From JAZDKP01 sp043802925 (GTDB taxonomy: Bacteria > Fibrobacterota > OXYB2-FULL-49-7 > JAEUSG01): 46,970 bases of DNA. Position 1 is the first letter of the stretch. Every line of letters starts with the position of its first letter. Where the stretch lies: contig JAZDKP010000255.1 in the NCBI GenBank assembly GCA_043802925.1, forward strand, positions 1 to 46,970, in the 5' to 3' direction. The notes beneath the pieces were generated by a model that was not told the origin of the DNA, ran no database searches, and worked only from the letters and a program-made list of their open reading frames with translations. Shown in pieces: positions 45,101 to 46,970 of the stretch. The translations under genes were made by a program, and so were the position numbers.

Positions 45101-46970
45101 CTCGATTCGCTGAACAACCGAGATACCGTTACCTCCGGTGAATTTATTATTGATACCCGTTTGCCGGTCGTGACCTCGGCTACAGTGATTCAACCCGTAC
45201 AGTTGACCGCAGGCATGACCTCGTTTAAAATCAAGGCCACCTTCACGGAAGCGCACCCGGATACGGTGTGGTATTCCTACAGCATCACCGGCGGAGCCTT
45301 TGTGGACAGCTTCGCGGGCCTGACCGCCGCGCCCGACACCCTTGTGGTCGGCGGTGTCACCGGGTTAAAGGGTGCCGCCTATGTCCGTGCTGTTGCCAGG
45401 CTCAAGGACCTTTACGGAAATGTCGCCACGGATACTTCTGCGATATCCTATGTGAAGCCTTACACGCCGCCCGCTCCCACGATTTCGGCCGTGACCTGCA
45501 GCACTTTCGCCTTTGACGCAAACCTCGTTGCCGGCGAATACCCGATCATCCAATACGCGGTCCGGCTCGATTCCGCGGGCACGACCTGGTGGCTCAAACT
45601 GGACGGGACCCGCCAGGGCTCCGAATTCTGGTCCGCGCGTGGCAACTGGCTCGGCCGGACCGTTTGGGGACTTTCGCCCGGCGCCAAATACCGTCTGACG
45701 TGCAAGTCGCGCAACCCGCTTTTTACGTCGCTGGAAAGCGATTTGAGCCCTGCGGATTCTGCGACCCTCCAGTTTACGCCCGAACTCTTTGATACCACCG
45801 GCGGGGTCGCCACGCTCCATGCCGGGCAGCGCAAAGACGGCAGCGATACGGTCGATATTTATTATTCACTGCGCGACAGCGACAACACGGCGGACACGGT
45901 GTCGGCGGCCTTTCGCAACGGGTTATCCGGCGCATGGACAGCGCTGACCCAGACGGCTGGGGATGCAGGCGCGGTCACGTCCACCGACTCTTCGATCCAT
46001 CGACGCATCCGGTGGCACGCGGCAGGACAGCTGGGCGACAGTTTTGAGAGCGACAGCGTTCAATTAAGATTATCGGCCTGGGATGCGGGCGGGAGCGTGG
46101 ATACGCTGGTCATGGCGGCCGCCGACCTGCGGCTGGATACAAAAGCGCCTTCCACTGCGACCATCAGTGTCACGGATAACAGCGGTTATACCAATGACGG
46201 CCAGCCGGACCTGACGCTTTCAGCGGCGGATGCCGACAGTATGCGGTTCAGAGTAGGGGCGGGCGCGTGGAGCGGCTGGTTGGCATACGCGATCGGAAAG
46301 AACGACCTCGATATAACCGCGGGCGGGGATGAGCTGAAAAGGATATACATCGAATATAAGGATACGACGGGCAATGTCAGCGCGGCTGTGTATGACAGCA
46401 CGCTCTATGATGCGACGGCGCCGGTAGCGGGCGTAGGGGCGGATGTCAGTAAAAATTCCTCGTTTATCCTGGCTGGCACCTCGTCTGACGCCACCTCGGG
46501 TGTTGCGTCGAATGCCTGGACGAAGGTTTCCGGCACCGGCAACGTCACCTTCGGCGATACGGCTTCTTTGACGTCGACGTGCCAGATGGACGCGGATGGC
46601 GTCTATGTCTTGCGGCTCACGGTCATGGACAATGCGGGTAATGTGACAACGGATGATGTGCAAATCACCTGGGATGCGACCGCCCCGACCGTCAATGCCG
46701 GCACCGATGCCACTCAGAAGGTACAGTTCAATCTTGCCGGTACCTCGTCTGACCCGACCTCGGGTGTTGCTTCTACCAGTTGGGCCAAATTCTCCGGCCC
46801 GGGCAGTGTCACCTTCGGGAGCACAGCCTCGCTGACCTCCACCTGCCAGATGGGCTCGGACGGCGTCTATGTCCTGCGGCTGACTTCAACGGATAACGCG
46901 GGTAACACGAATACGGATGATGTGCAAATTATTTGGGATGCCACAGGCCCAACTGCCAATGCAGGTACCG
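27191..46970 (+). CDS. giant multi-module surface/adhesin-like protein (3' end outside window)
   Basis: A single frame is open from ATG 27191 through the window end, about 6,593 residues so far. I translated large parts and checked the frame about every kilobase; no stop was found. The N-terminus has two hydrophobic stretches (LSRLMIVLWVLQVALPASGG near 28-47, GFPLLLVPVLLAALARPSHA near 77-95). ATG 27401 would start a classic signal peptide from the second one. The body is a string of beta-sandwich modules: jelly-roll/MAM-like, FN3, 14 copies of a YEV-D...DTKAP module, a B module, a C jelly-roll module, a beta-helix-like insert (39240-40745), DUF2341-LamG (41780-42850), DNRLRE (44200-44810), and 88-residue tandem repeats at the end. 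It is probably secreted, perhaps by type IX secretion, and displayed on the cell; the C-terminal sorting domain would lie beyond the window. Confidence 0.85.
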   Translation, partial: MPESLHNDILSLAAIRIRSGTLNRYLSRLMIVLWVLQVALPASGGMQPNAGRRGFTSSISTDAQASPESVMQGAGAGFPLLLVPVLLAALARPSHAVRDTLFSEDFESMTTADSLAWDWMVGYCTHYNWKWGVPSGSGTYPATGHSGTKLLSTSLTATYPNSQSDYLETPFVRTEGLLSAKFYMWNWIRAATNDGGYVRAENGVDRMMYTLTPLDGYDGAVSSLGGYNGFTGLTGVWARDSFDLANVLFMDSLRMAFRFASTATTVDRGWFIDDIMVIGSNPTPQVFAPGGSAGGVMCSVYVDGSGNASARYGIHDSSNVAITTELYYRLFNCNSWTTANYKSGDWGTVTATDKTVIRSVLWSAATQLGEVDTTIAIKLTFTDNHSLDSSVTALTAIDTRLPSAFTSFSAPTAGTNSMGLSWSAITETHFSKYQVWIGTVQSEVVSENGGAQKWDNANDAALTTLITTATTVTGLAAGTGYYIKIKAVDTYGNVRVSSVIYKSTNPTLSPVVTGWTPSTPVLAVQQGPTLVRIGYQVSDADNGTVTIKAQYQIDAGAWNDITQCSGDTGAGITTSDTKKDSIAWNVATEPGIGSNFDDTCRVRVIAFDGTHRDTMNSLPFTVDTRAPTGMTGLTFPDTTYATIKVGWTAPTEKNFHHYEIWWGKVQADVINRSTVTAAKWDGSKDVALWSGATTSTVIDGVNENTTYYFKIWACDSAGNSMTLTDKSVVKSTAVTTSFPYSENFESGSSGYSFQTNWARTNVGAAHSGTWYAGNSAAYPINCDISMVTPSFRMTGFTNAWFTFWHKYFFEFAYDGGAIEVDTTGNDNWMQVVPASDYDNGNLLGNAMTTYNNDLGNGRKCYTDSLKVYGKDSVDLLPYVNASQIRLRFREGSDNLGGQWSGWLVDDIYVYGSNNTAPSITGPGGGYPATAGQSVNGTTTVSATYQVSDAEQSTVIVSAYYQVNSSGWILLTGTGGEYGTVSATSGSTNRTLTWNAGTQLGTTDLTNYQLRLIASDGVLKDTIYSNTFTVDTKAPVGLASFAALDSTKTSIHVAWAAPAETRFNHYEIWYGADPTQVENRSGGALEWDNDNDAALATLSTATTTLTGLVAATKYFLRIWAVDSLGNESASTTDSMTTEPTSAPVITGWDPATVIGHNQLSYDSLRIEYEVYDVDLGNSTLSADYCVQGGTWAALPTPYAGSNLGSVAVSQTTDRSVLWNIGTDLVNVDSFYQVRIRATDGTHYDTNTTPLFLLDTKAPTGLAGLSIVDSTNVSLVLTWTPVSTERHFARYEIYYGTTRANVLNRTATLRGPAQSARLSVMSTARDTLFGLTYNQLYFVKVWAFDSCNNLIAGNYDSSYSRIAPITTLPWSDNVENGNVGWTGNCIGQDTGWDIRSYVMHSGTHAWNLGKGQYHDTLDAYLISPQFNLTSQAGNKLLLSFWHEAEFESGNYDGAIVQVSTNGTTWNTVTPVMNGYNGTIDDTYSNPLGAVPAWVGTWGYKRSIVDMTSYAGQAYVKFRFRAGTDRSGSRKGWNVDDITLAADNPPDNDMTLNATVLNSNSIELSWNPGAVDSVTADTVGIWYKKGTDYPDSANDVTALLAGKYPMTVNKDTLTGQYNGGYYFAACVRNVCNHWSDTSGSAAAFATLTTSVNEVALNAVSGTGAANTFTNGGGVNVGVNQSAEGGSQSTGLNTGKYLCVPIADTTLPYSIDSVQVEVKEMHGTANRAFMITLWSGGVLDSSGSLQNTAISTYDTFTCAWALDPNGNTTWTWAAVNALTAGIVTAAAGTYTVDRVTIHAFYSPKPPQLFDTLGATTTLQAAQRTDGSDTLDIYYQLRDLDNTVVTVTPQYRNKLSGTWTNLTSMKGDTGRVTATDSSVHRRIRWYAAGQLGTSFSSDSIQIRVNADDSMYQPSLTRAAADIKIDTKFPTVDTAVFITDGTLNAGATSFSLDASFIETHPVTTVYSYKLNNGAKVDSNGQTAVSNPSAKQMQVTALNGDDSLVVIAKHTDGYAHAVNCTSAAHYVKPYTPPMPSVDFLTVNSVNAAVNKHSSEVAGLSYAIQVDSSGTTWWVQSATGLRGASADWNTIAGWGNKTVGGLSTPVSQYLFRTRSRNLYNTSMLSNLSPATAPAMPAPKLFDTTGNGNALQAAQRADASDTVACFYQLVDVEAAFDTVTVQYRNGASGTWTDMTHTAGDLGVVAATDSSIHHPVRWHVTGQLGTAFESDTVQLRIITKNNLDKCDTLVMGAANLVVDTKAPVPSSPLVYTTGNPSADTAGIRIDGAFTESHPGSNTFSYKLNNSAYVPATGQASVADPAALLITVALDGNDSLNAIKLSHTDAYGHTAYYESTTVKYVKPYQPPVVAVGNPGLSTLEITANTHASEAAGLDYAVQIDSAATTGWVQADGSRGGVEVWQPLASWGAKTVTGLSEGTRYLFRSKSRNPNNIATQSDWSAPDSGLTLSSGAVYMTLNATPGTHVANQWTVGGATEGDDQAAPGGTASYTTLANQSLVVNIDDPIRSGTVDSIRVSCLLKSSVNLSGTQDGVEIRIRTHNLAYTDTVIDEVATSYTYYTFTWVNNPNTGAAWTWGEIDSLQAGAIAKATNPSSLDTLFADHVRIRLFYTPGTGGPDSGMILPAVAGTGEGNVWSNGGATVGDDALAIGGTEATVTTITQLLSVPIRDTTSYGSIDSVRVRVYAKSDAANKTIRPALRIGGVSYESGSNQTLTTEYAFYTYTWALNPATSSAWTWSNINVLEAGCVTHTIANYFADYVGLNVFYRYQNQAPRLYDTLGVGTTLQAAQRTDASDTVDVWYRLRDVDNSADTVSIDYRNGVSGDWTALTHMAGDSGAVFAADSTTKRRIRWHAAGQLLTSFESDSVQLRIIAKDTGSLRDTLVMASANLMVDTRAPVVATAVTLTAGHPNADSTGIRIDGAFTETHPASNTYYYKHNGSSYNSVAGNNAADPAPVFVTLALNGDDSIDAIKLVHTDPFGHVTTSENTTAQYVVPKRPDAPWVGNATGSSIDVAIDSTNDEAAGLEYAVQVDSLGTLWWIQNTGASAVRGASAAWFTVPSWDTTTLTGLGTPLGDFSFKVKSRNKNKNTVESPLGNPGSVGNTPPVLEGWDEASNIYAEQKGDGSGKVEVHYEVGDVGQDSVVMSVEYYNGATWAACTNLSGDTGKVKVSDTLHRTIEWDAKTQVGNDIEYSNYNLRLIAYDGQASNNRDTLDRGANTLVIDTKVPTVGTIVITDRVGKTADSTPTLTFSSTGADSMRFAGTEAALSGAAFTSYAASYAAYNMISGPGCSGGDGLKRIWVEYQDHYGNRQTGHAYDSTIFDGTPPSNAMTLVADDIFPTDSVIVTWNPGAITDGDADSIGIWYRPTDFPDSAYDPNATLGGVYYKTVSKDTLTGFHPGLYYFILTVRDTLGNWADTLATAMTTVLVPYIRDINGSTDNGSSSGWTGGGASLGDGASAVGGTIDSAGPVIGQLLDVPLQDPTGATGSIDSIRLDVYAKASGTNKKFRVALRVGGVTYEDGGASDQTLTTSYAYYTWWWAKNPATNQMWTWSDLNDLEAGCVTKSGGSGFSYYADHVRVRILHNPLPDNDMTLTASQFVPTSVKLTWNPSTVDSIIADSTAIWYKTTGYPDSAYDGAATKASAYGMLVTADTITGLTANTKYYFGLTARNVKGDWAAITANSRDTITLNAPPVLEGWDEAADIAVVQKTDGSGDVTIDYEVDDPHQSQVIVTAQYYNGSVWQDIPDARLSGDKGTMTVSATTHRTITWDVDTHLGAIEASNYNVRLIADDSQEFLNTDTLALAANNLVIDTKAPVVATAITYTAGHPSADSTLIRLDGAFTEANPGANTYYYKLNGGAYQSAAGDANVSDPAALAIALALTGRDSLDAVKLVHTDDYGNIMTSENTTVRYTKPKRPDKPVLTGAAITTINVAVDSANDEAAGLEYAIQVDSAGTLLWVQAGGALGASAAWDTVTGWGTQTVTGLAEGTKYYFRVKSRHYYNNTIESDFGAVDSITTQPVTVAWTGSVDADWGNASNWSPAFVPVAATNVVFNSGSNNCLAASDITAKTLTMTAAYSGTLDIATHTLALTDSLAVEGGTLTAVNGNLDVNGAVSLSNGVFTAPAAGNFTVAGSWTKTGGTFTHSSGTTTFDGHTPGKTISTGGTSFHHVIFNGTSSWSVSPNLTVAGKAVFTAGTVTLTAITDTLKVTDSLVVNGGTFNAASGTINADGDVVISAGTFSGPSAASQKFWVGGNWNKTGGTYNSGASGLVTFDAAATGKTFNPGGASFKNVYFSKTGGGWTLTGTLTATTSVYAVAGTLNLGSGLTHTVGTFGCGGTGAVDFGSSTLRVTSTIANFSGLQGVTASTGTLEFTAAASTQTFTPKSGATFPLVVHSGAGTLKLATNKLFCKGFSQTAGRLELNGKDIEVNNGGDFSITNGTALSVINADTSLGGRTITVAGNAVFNGQSGNLLTLNPTIGWTAVVTGNLNASYANIMNATASGSKGVASNCINSGGNTGWIFGLAIYDTSLAELDLPASQRSDGSDTVDVFYQMFDVAGTEDTVNAEYRNGLSGSWSALTNMIGDTGVVSGADSSLHRNIRWHALGQLGGAFKSDSLQLRLYARCRAGEYDTLAMASANLRVGPNSKPELYDTNGTGSLQTAQRRNNTDTVDVWYQLLDSDDNSNSITVQYRNGLSGIWTTLTNTFGNVGSVTASDSSVHRLVRWWARGQLGTAFESDSVQLRIIADDSHNGFDTLMMAAANLRLDTKAPDNVTGLASNALSEWDIDLDWTPSVSTDADSVMIRYRTDGTYPTGPANGTLVSLNAASVVSDTFTGAVPSTTYKLALFLRDSLGHWNSGAFITQITPSENYATWAHSERLYLNTTAQGAPTANVVGNFPVLVRLNSGNFNFNQAKALGQDVRFATSAGTPLAYSIERWDSVPGLASVWVLVTTVLPNNGGQYINMYWGRPLASDKSSSPTVFAPANGFAGVWHLSEVPPDDVPGHMDATGGGYAGTPRNFEAGPGHTHALGMAGLADSLDGNGDFIDLGLNKSILRNKNAMVLSAWVNPDALGNQYEIVSVSVSGAPTTSSRACLAIQSSGRLSSRARAPDANQLTLLNTAAACVTAGQWQHVLVSISVPADKAVFYYNGQPVDSGTFAFANGATDNTVSANCALGSDDDGGGGYYKGVLDEPRIETTLRTPDWIRLCYENQKLNDALITYPPEVFDTNGSVATLQAQERLLGNDTVDVWYQVKDRDSGNVAVAAEYRNGAGGAWSTLTNATGNIGTMAAFDSTLHRKIRWNAVGQLGASFESDSIQLRVIATDPQSFSDTLTQASADLMLDLKAPAGLGGFSGSGSTANSISMAWSAATEPHFSHYEVWYGASASEVASRNGAAKQWTAADDANLANAATATTTITGLKATTKYYVKLWATDNYNNESTAALDSVTTQTTPAPVVTGWDPEPASVAVQVDSHRVRIGYEVYDVDDPNVTVSLQYRLAGGGWQALAANITGDHGTVAASLTDNDTVVWDVYTALGSGVDTSCEVRVIAEDAALNRDTSVSATFSIDTRAPRGMASFTAPDSSYNSITLTWTPVSDESHFSRYDIWYGTSLADVQSRSGNALRWDTASDPGLKTKATGATTLVGLDANTRYYVKLWAYDSWGYQDTLGAFTRATLFPSFSKQLDASNDGYIYGYVTGTNYGGGDSLKVNAVNAAGGILRSLIRFGSLTDSVPAGATVDSAKLVLYSIRKDFTDNTMVYRLLKNWSEYEATWTNYRDIPTWTAAGAAATVANGAAVDDAGWDRCVTQEAIFTHNTVNQPYLLNVSTAVRSWVRGAWHNYGLLIKGSNETIVASHQNAFGSRENPSPAKRPYLLVWYRYMPPVVTGPNDGLLADAMQIYGQNNVRISYEVDDEGEDSVTMSVQYRKAGGTWGNATNVTGKTGKVETHATNKDTALWDARTQLGANIDTLYQVRVIALDSLNNRDTVTSGEFIIDTRLPVVTSATVIQPVQLTAGMTSFKIKATFTEAHPDTVWYSYSITGGAFVDSFAGLTAAPDTLVVGGVTGLKGAAYVRAVARLKDLYGNVATDTSAISYVKPYTPPAPTISAVTCSTFAFDANLVAGEYPIIQYAVRLDSAGTTWWLKLDGTRQGSEFWSARGNWLGRTVWGLSPGAKYRLTCKSRNPLFTSLESDLSPADSATLQFTPELFDTTGGVATLHAGQRKDGSDTVDIYYSLRDSDNTADTVSAAFRNGLSGAWTALTQTAGDAGAVTSTDSSIHRRIRWHAAGQLGDSFESDSVQLRLSAWDAGGSVDTLVMAAADLRLDTKAPSTATISVTDNSGYTNDGQPDLTLSAADADSMRFRVGAGAWSGWLAYAIGKNDLDITAGGDELKRIYIEYKDTTGNVSAAVYDSTLYDATAPVAGVGADVSKNSSFILAGTSSDATSGVASNAWTKVSGTGNVTFGDTASLTSTCQMDADGVYVLRLTVMDNAGNVTTDDVQITWDATAPTVNAGTDATQKVQFNLAGTSSDPTSGVASTSWAKFSGPGSVTFGSTASLTSTCQMGSDGVYVLRLTSTDNAGNTNTDDVQIIWDATGPTANAGT
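27488..31805 (+). repeat. three jelly-roll (MAM/immune-inhibitor-A-like) modules
   Basis: Three copies of an approximately 180-residue module lie at 27488-28050, 29402-29935 and 31286-31805. Each begins with a [FV]-E-[SN]-G-like segment (SEDFES, SENFESG, SDNVENG), continues with HSGT and a hydrophobic strand set (TFWHKYFFEF, LSFWHEAEFE), and ends with the signature G-W-x-[VI]-DDI (RGWFIDDI, SGWLVDDI, KGWNVDDI). The pattern is known from secreted M6-type proteases and MAM-like carbohydrate or protein-binding modules. Confidence 0.75.
32135..37955 (+). repeat. four-copy C module (jelly-roll-like, SIDSxRV type)
   Basis: An approximately 155-residue module occurs at 32135-32590, 34571-35045, 35066-35518 and 37478-37955. 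Shared marks are GGA-x-GD near the start, [ST]IDS[IV]R[VL] in the middle, TYxxYTxTW-x-x-NP, WTW-x-x-[IL][ND]-x-L-x-AG and a closing DHV-x-[IL]-x-x-FY strand. The second and third copies are adjacent. It may be a carbohydrate-binding-like fold; I do not recognise a named family. Confidence 0.7.
39240..40745 (+). repeat. beta-helix-like insert of the giant protein
   Basis: About 500 residues begin WTGSVDADWGNASNWSP, typical of the entry to autotransporter-like beta-helical regions. They continue with short, Gly/Thr/Asn-rich rungs such as LTVAGKAVFTAGTVTL, DSLVVNGGTFNAASGTI and VGGNWNKTGGTY. Cys is nearly absent. The region is unlike the Ig-type modules before and after it. Confidence 0.7.
41780..42850 (+). 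other. DUF2341 plus LamG (concanavalin-like) domain pair
   Basis: Within the giant protein, residues encoded at about 41780-42110 match the DUF2341 pattern: FPVLVRLNSGNFNF, DVRFATSAGTPLAYSIERWD, LASVWVLVTTV, YINMYWGRP. They are followed by a LamG-like lectin domain at about 42140-42830 (GVWHLSE, SLDGNGDFIDLG, LSAWVNPD, WQHVLVSI, FYYNGQPV, GVLDEPRIE). The pair is common in secreted FCB proteins and points to polysaccharide or surface binding. Confidence 0.8.
44200..44810 (+). other. DNRLRE-type domain of the giant protein
   Basis: The segment shows DASNDGYIYG, NYGGGDSLKV, RSLIRFGSL, VPAGATVDSAKLVLY, a W-x-EYEATWTNY stretch, and LNVSTAVRSWVRGAWHNYGLLI, ending RPYLLVWY. This is the pattern of the DNRLRE domain, a beta-sandwich found on large secreted and cell-wall proteins. 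Confidence 0.8.
46478..46970 (+). repeat. tandem 264-bp (88-residue) PKD-like repeats running off the window
   Basis: Two near-identical units start with GTSSD[AP]TSGVAS at 46478 and 46742, exactly 264 bp apart. Each continues with a SLTSTCQM, DGVYVLRLT and DNAGN core and closes with WDAT-x-PT-x-NAGT. The second closure at the window end indicates at least one more copy beyond it. Confidence 0.85.

Larger units (their letters stand above)
32967..45780 (+). repeat. five-copy B module following a YEV-D module
   Basis: A module of about 200 residues lies at 32967-33575, 33950-34563, 35894-36490, 38636-39235 and 45164-45780, each directly after a copy of the 120-residue module. The first half carries a [IL]DGAFTE-x-[HN]P...YYYKLN pattern, the second half EAAGL-x-YA[VI]Q[VI]DS...[LT]W[WV]-x-Q and [FY]-[KR]-[VS]KSR[NH]. 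The A-plus-B pair forms a super-repeat of about 980 bp. Confidence 0.75.
28719..46150 (+). repeat. fourteen-copy YEV-D...DTKAP beta-sandwich module, two subtypes
   Basis: A module of about 120 residues recurs 14 times. Subtype 1 (LFDT...LQAAQR-x-DGSDTVDVWYQL...IRWHA-x-GQLG...FESDS) lies at 32600-32966, 33584-33949, 35528-35893, 40763-41115, 41132-41494, 42854-43219 and 45785-46150. Subtype 2 (PVVTGW or PPVLEGWDEA, then YEV-x-D) lies at about 28719-29070, 29935-30295, 30610-30965, 36515-36880, 38265-38635, 43545-43895 and 44815-45165. The shared core is Y-x-[LV]-x-D...Y...G...W...GD-x-G-x-V...W-x-A...QLG...[QV][LV]R[IV]-x-A-x-D...DT[KR]xP. It resembles the YDLxDPDGDxVxV-type bacterial Ig-like domain found on secreted FCB proteins. 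Confidence 0.8.

Noticed and set aside
27854..46663. Many 60-360-residue frames on both strands within 27.2-47 kb as separate genes
   Set aside because: All lie out of frame with one uninterrupted plus-strand frame that encodes coherent repeated domains.

Overview
The window looks like a chromosomal segment from a GC-rich, free-living, diderm (Gram-negative type) bacterium, most likely of the Fibrobacterota or a related lineage of the FCB group. This is inferred from gene content only: a PorV/PorQ-like outer-membrane barrel, a secreted subtilase with a FlgD-like C-terminal domain of the kind used for type IX secretion, an OmpA protein with thrombospondin type-3 repeats, a giant FN3/DUF2341/LamG/DNRLRE surface protein, and a coiled-coil protein with an AgmX/PglI-like C-terminus. 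No rRNA, tRNA, CRISPR array, integrase or IS transposase was seen.

Layout. (1) 1-1133, minus: N-terminal part of a GH94-type sugar phosphorylase, cut by the window edge. (2) 1334-7746: a small unknown protein, a geranylgeranyl-reductase-like flavoprotein, a PorV-like barrel, the subtilase and the OmpA/TSP3 protein. These are packed with a 77-bp and a 12-bp convergent overlap. (3) 7905-11369: larC (nickel-pincer cofactor synthesis) converging on an mntH-mutY pair. (4) 11396-11765: a decayed galM remnant. (5) 11981-26963: a co-directional chemosensory and envelope cluster, described below. (6) 27191-46970: one reading frame still open at the window end, encoding the first 6,593 residues or so of a giant modular surface protein.

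The chemosensory cluster is the most interesting part. It runs cheY, a CheA with a CheX-like CheY-P phosphatase domain fused to its N-terminus, cheW, a sensor-less and degenerate MCP-like membrane protein, a full MCP with two HAMP units, a TPR protein, a PF04392-type substrate-binding protein, a 1,803-residue SH3/coiled-coil/AgmX-like protein, and an AMIN-like protein. Three junctions overlap or nearly touch (GTGA overlaps at cheY/cheA and MCP/TPR). No cheR or cheB lies in the window. The inferred picture is a chemosensory pathway that carries its own phosphatase on the kinase and is tied to a periplasmic ligand-binding protein and large envelope proteins. Its output (surface motility, envelope remodelling or adhesion) cannot be read from sequence.

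Two palindrome-flanked, MITE/REP-like units of about 141-145 bp sit exactly upstream of the coiled-coil and AMIN genes and seem to supply their ribosome-binding sites. The giant protein is built from at least five families of repeated modules joined by D-T-[KR]-x-P linkers. It holds a beta-helix-like insert, a DUF2341-LamG pair and a DNRLRE domain, and starts a new 88-residue tandem repeat at the window's end.
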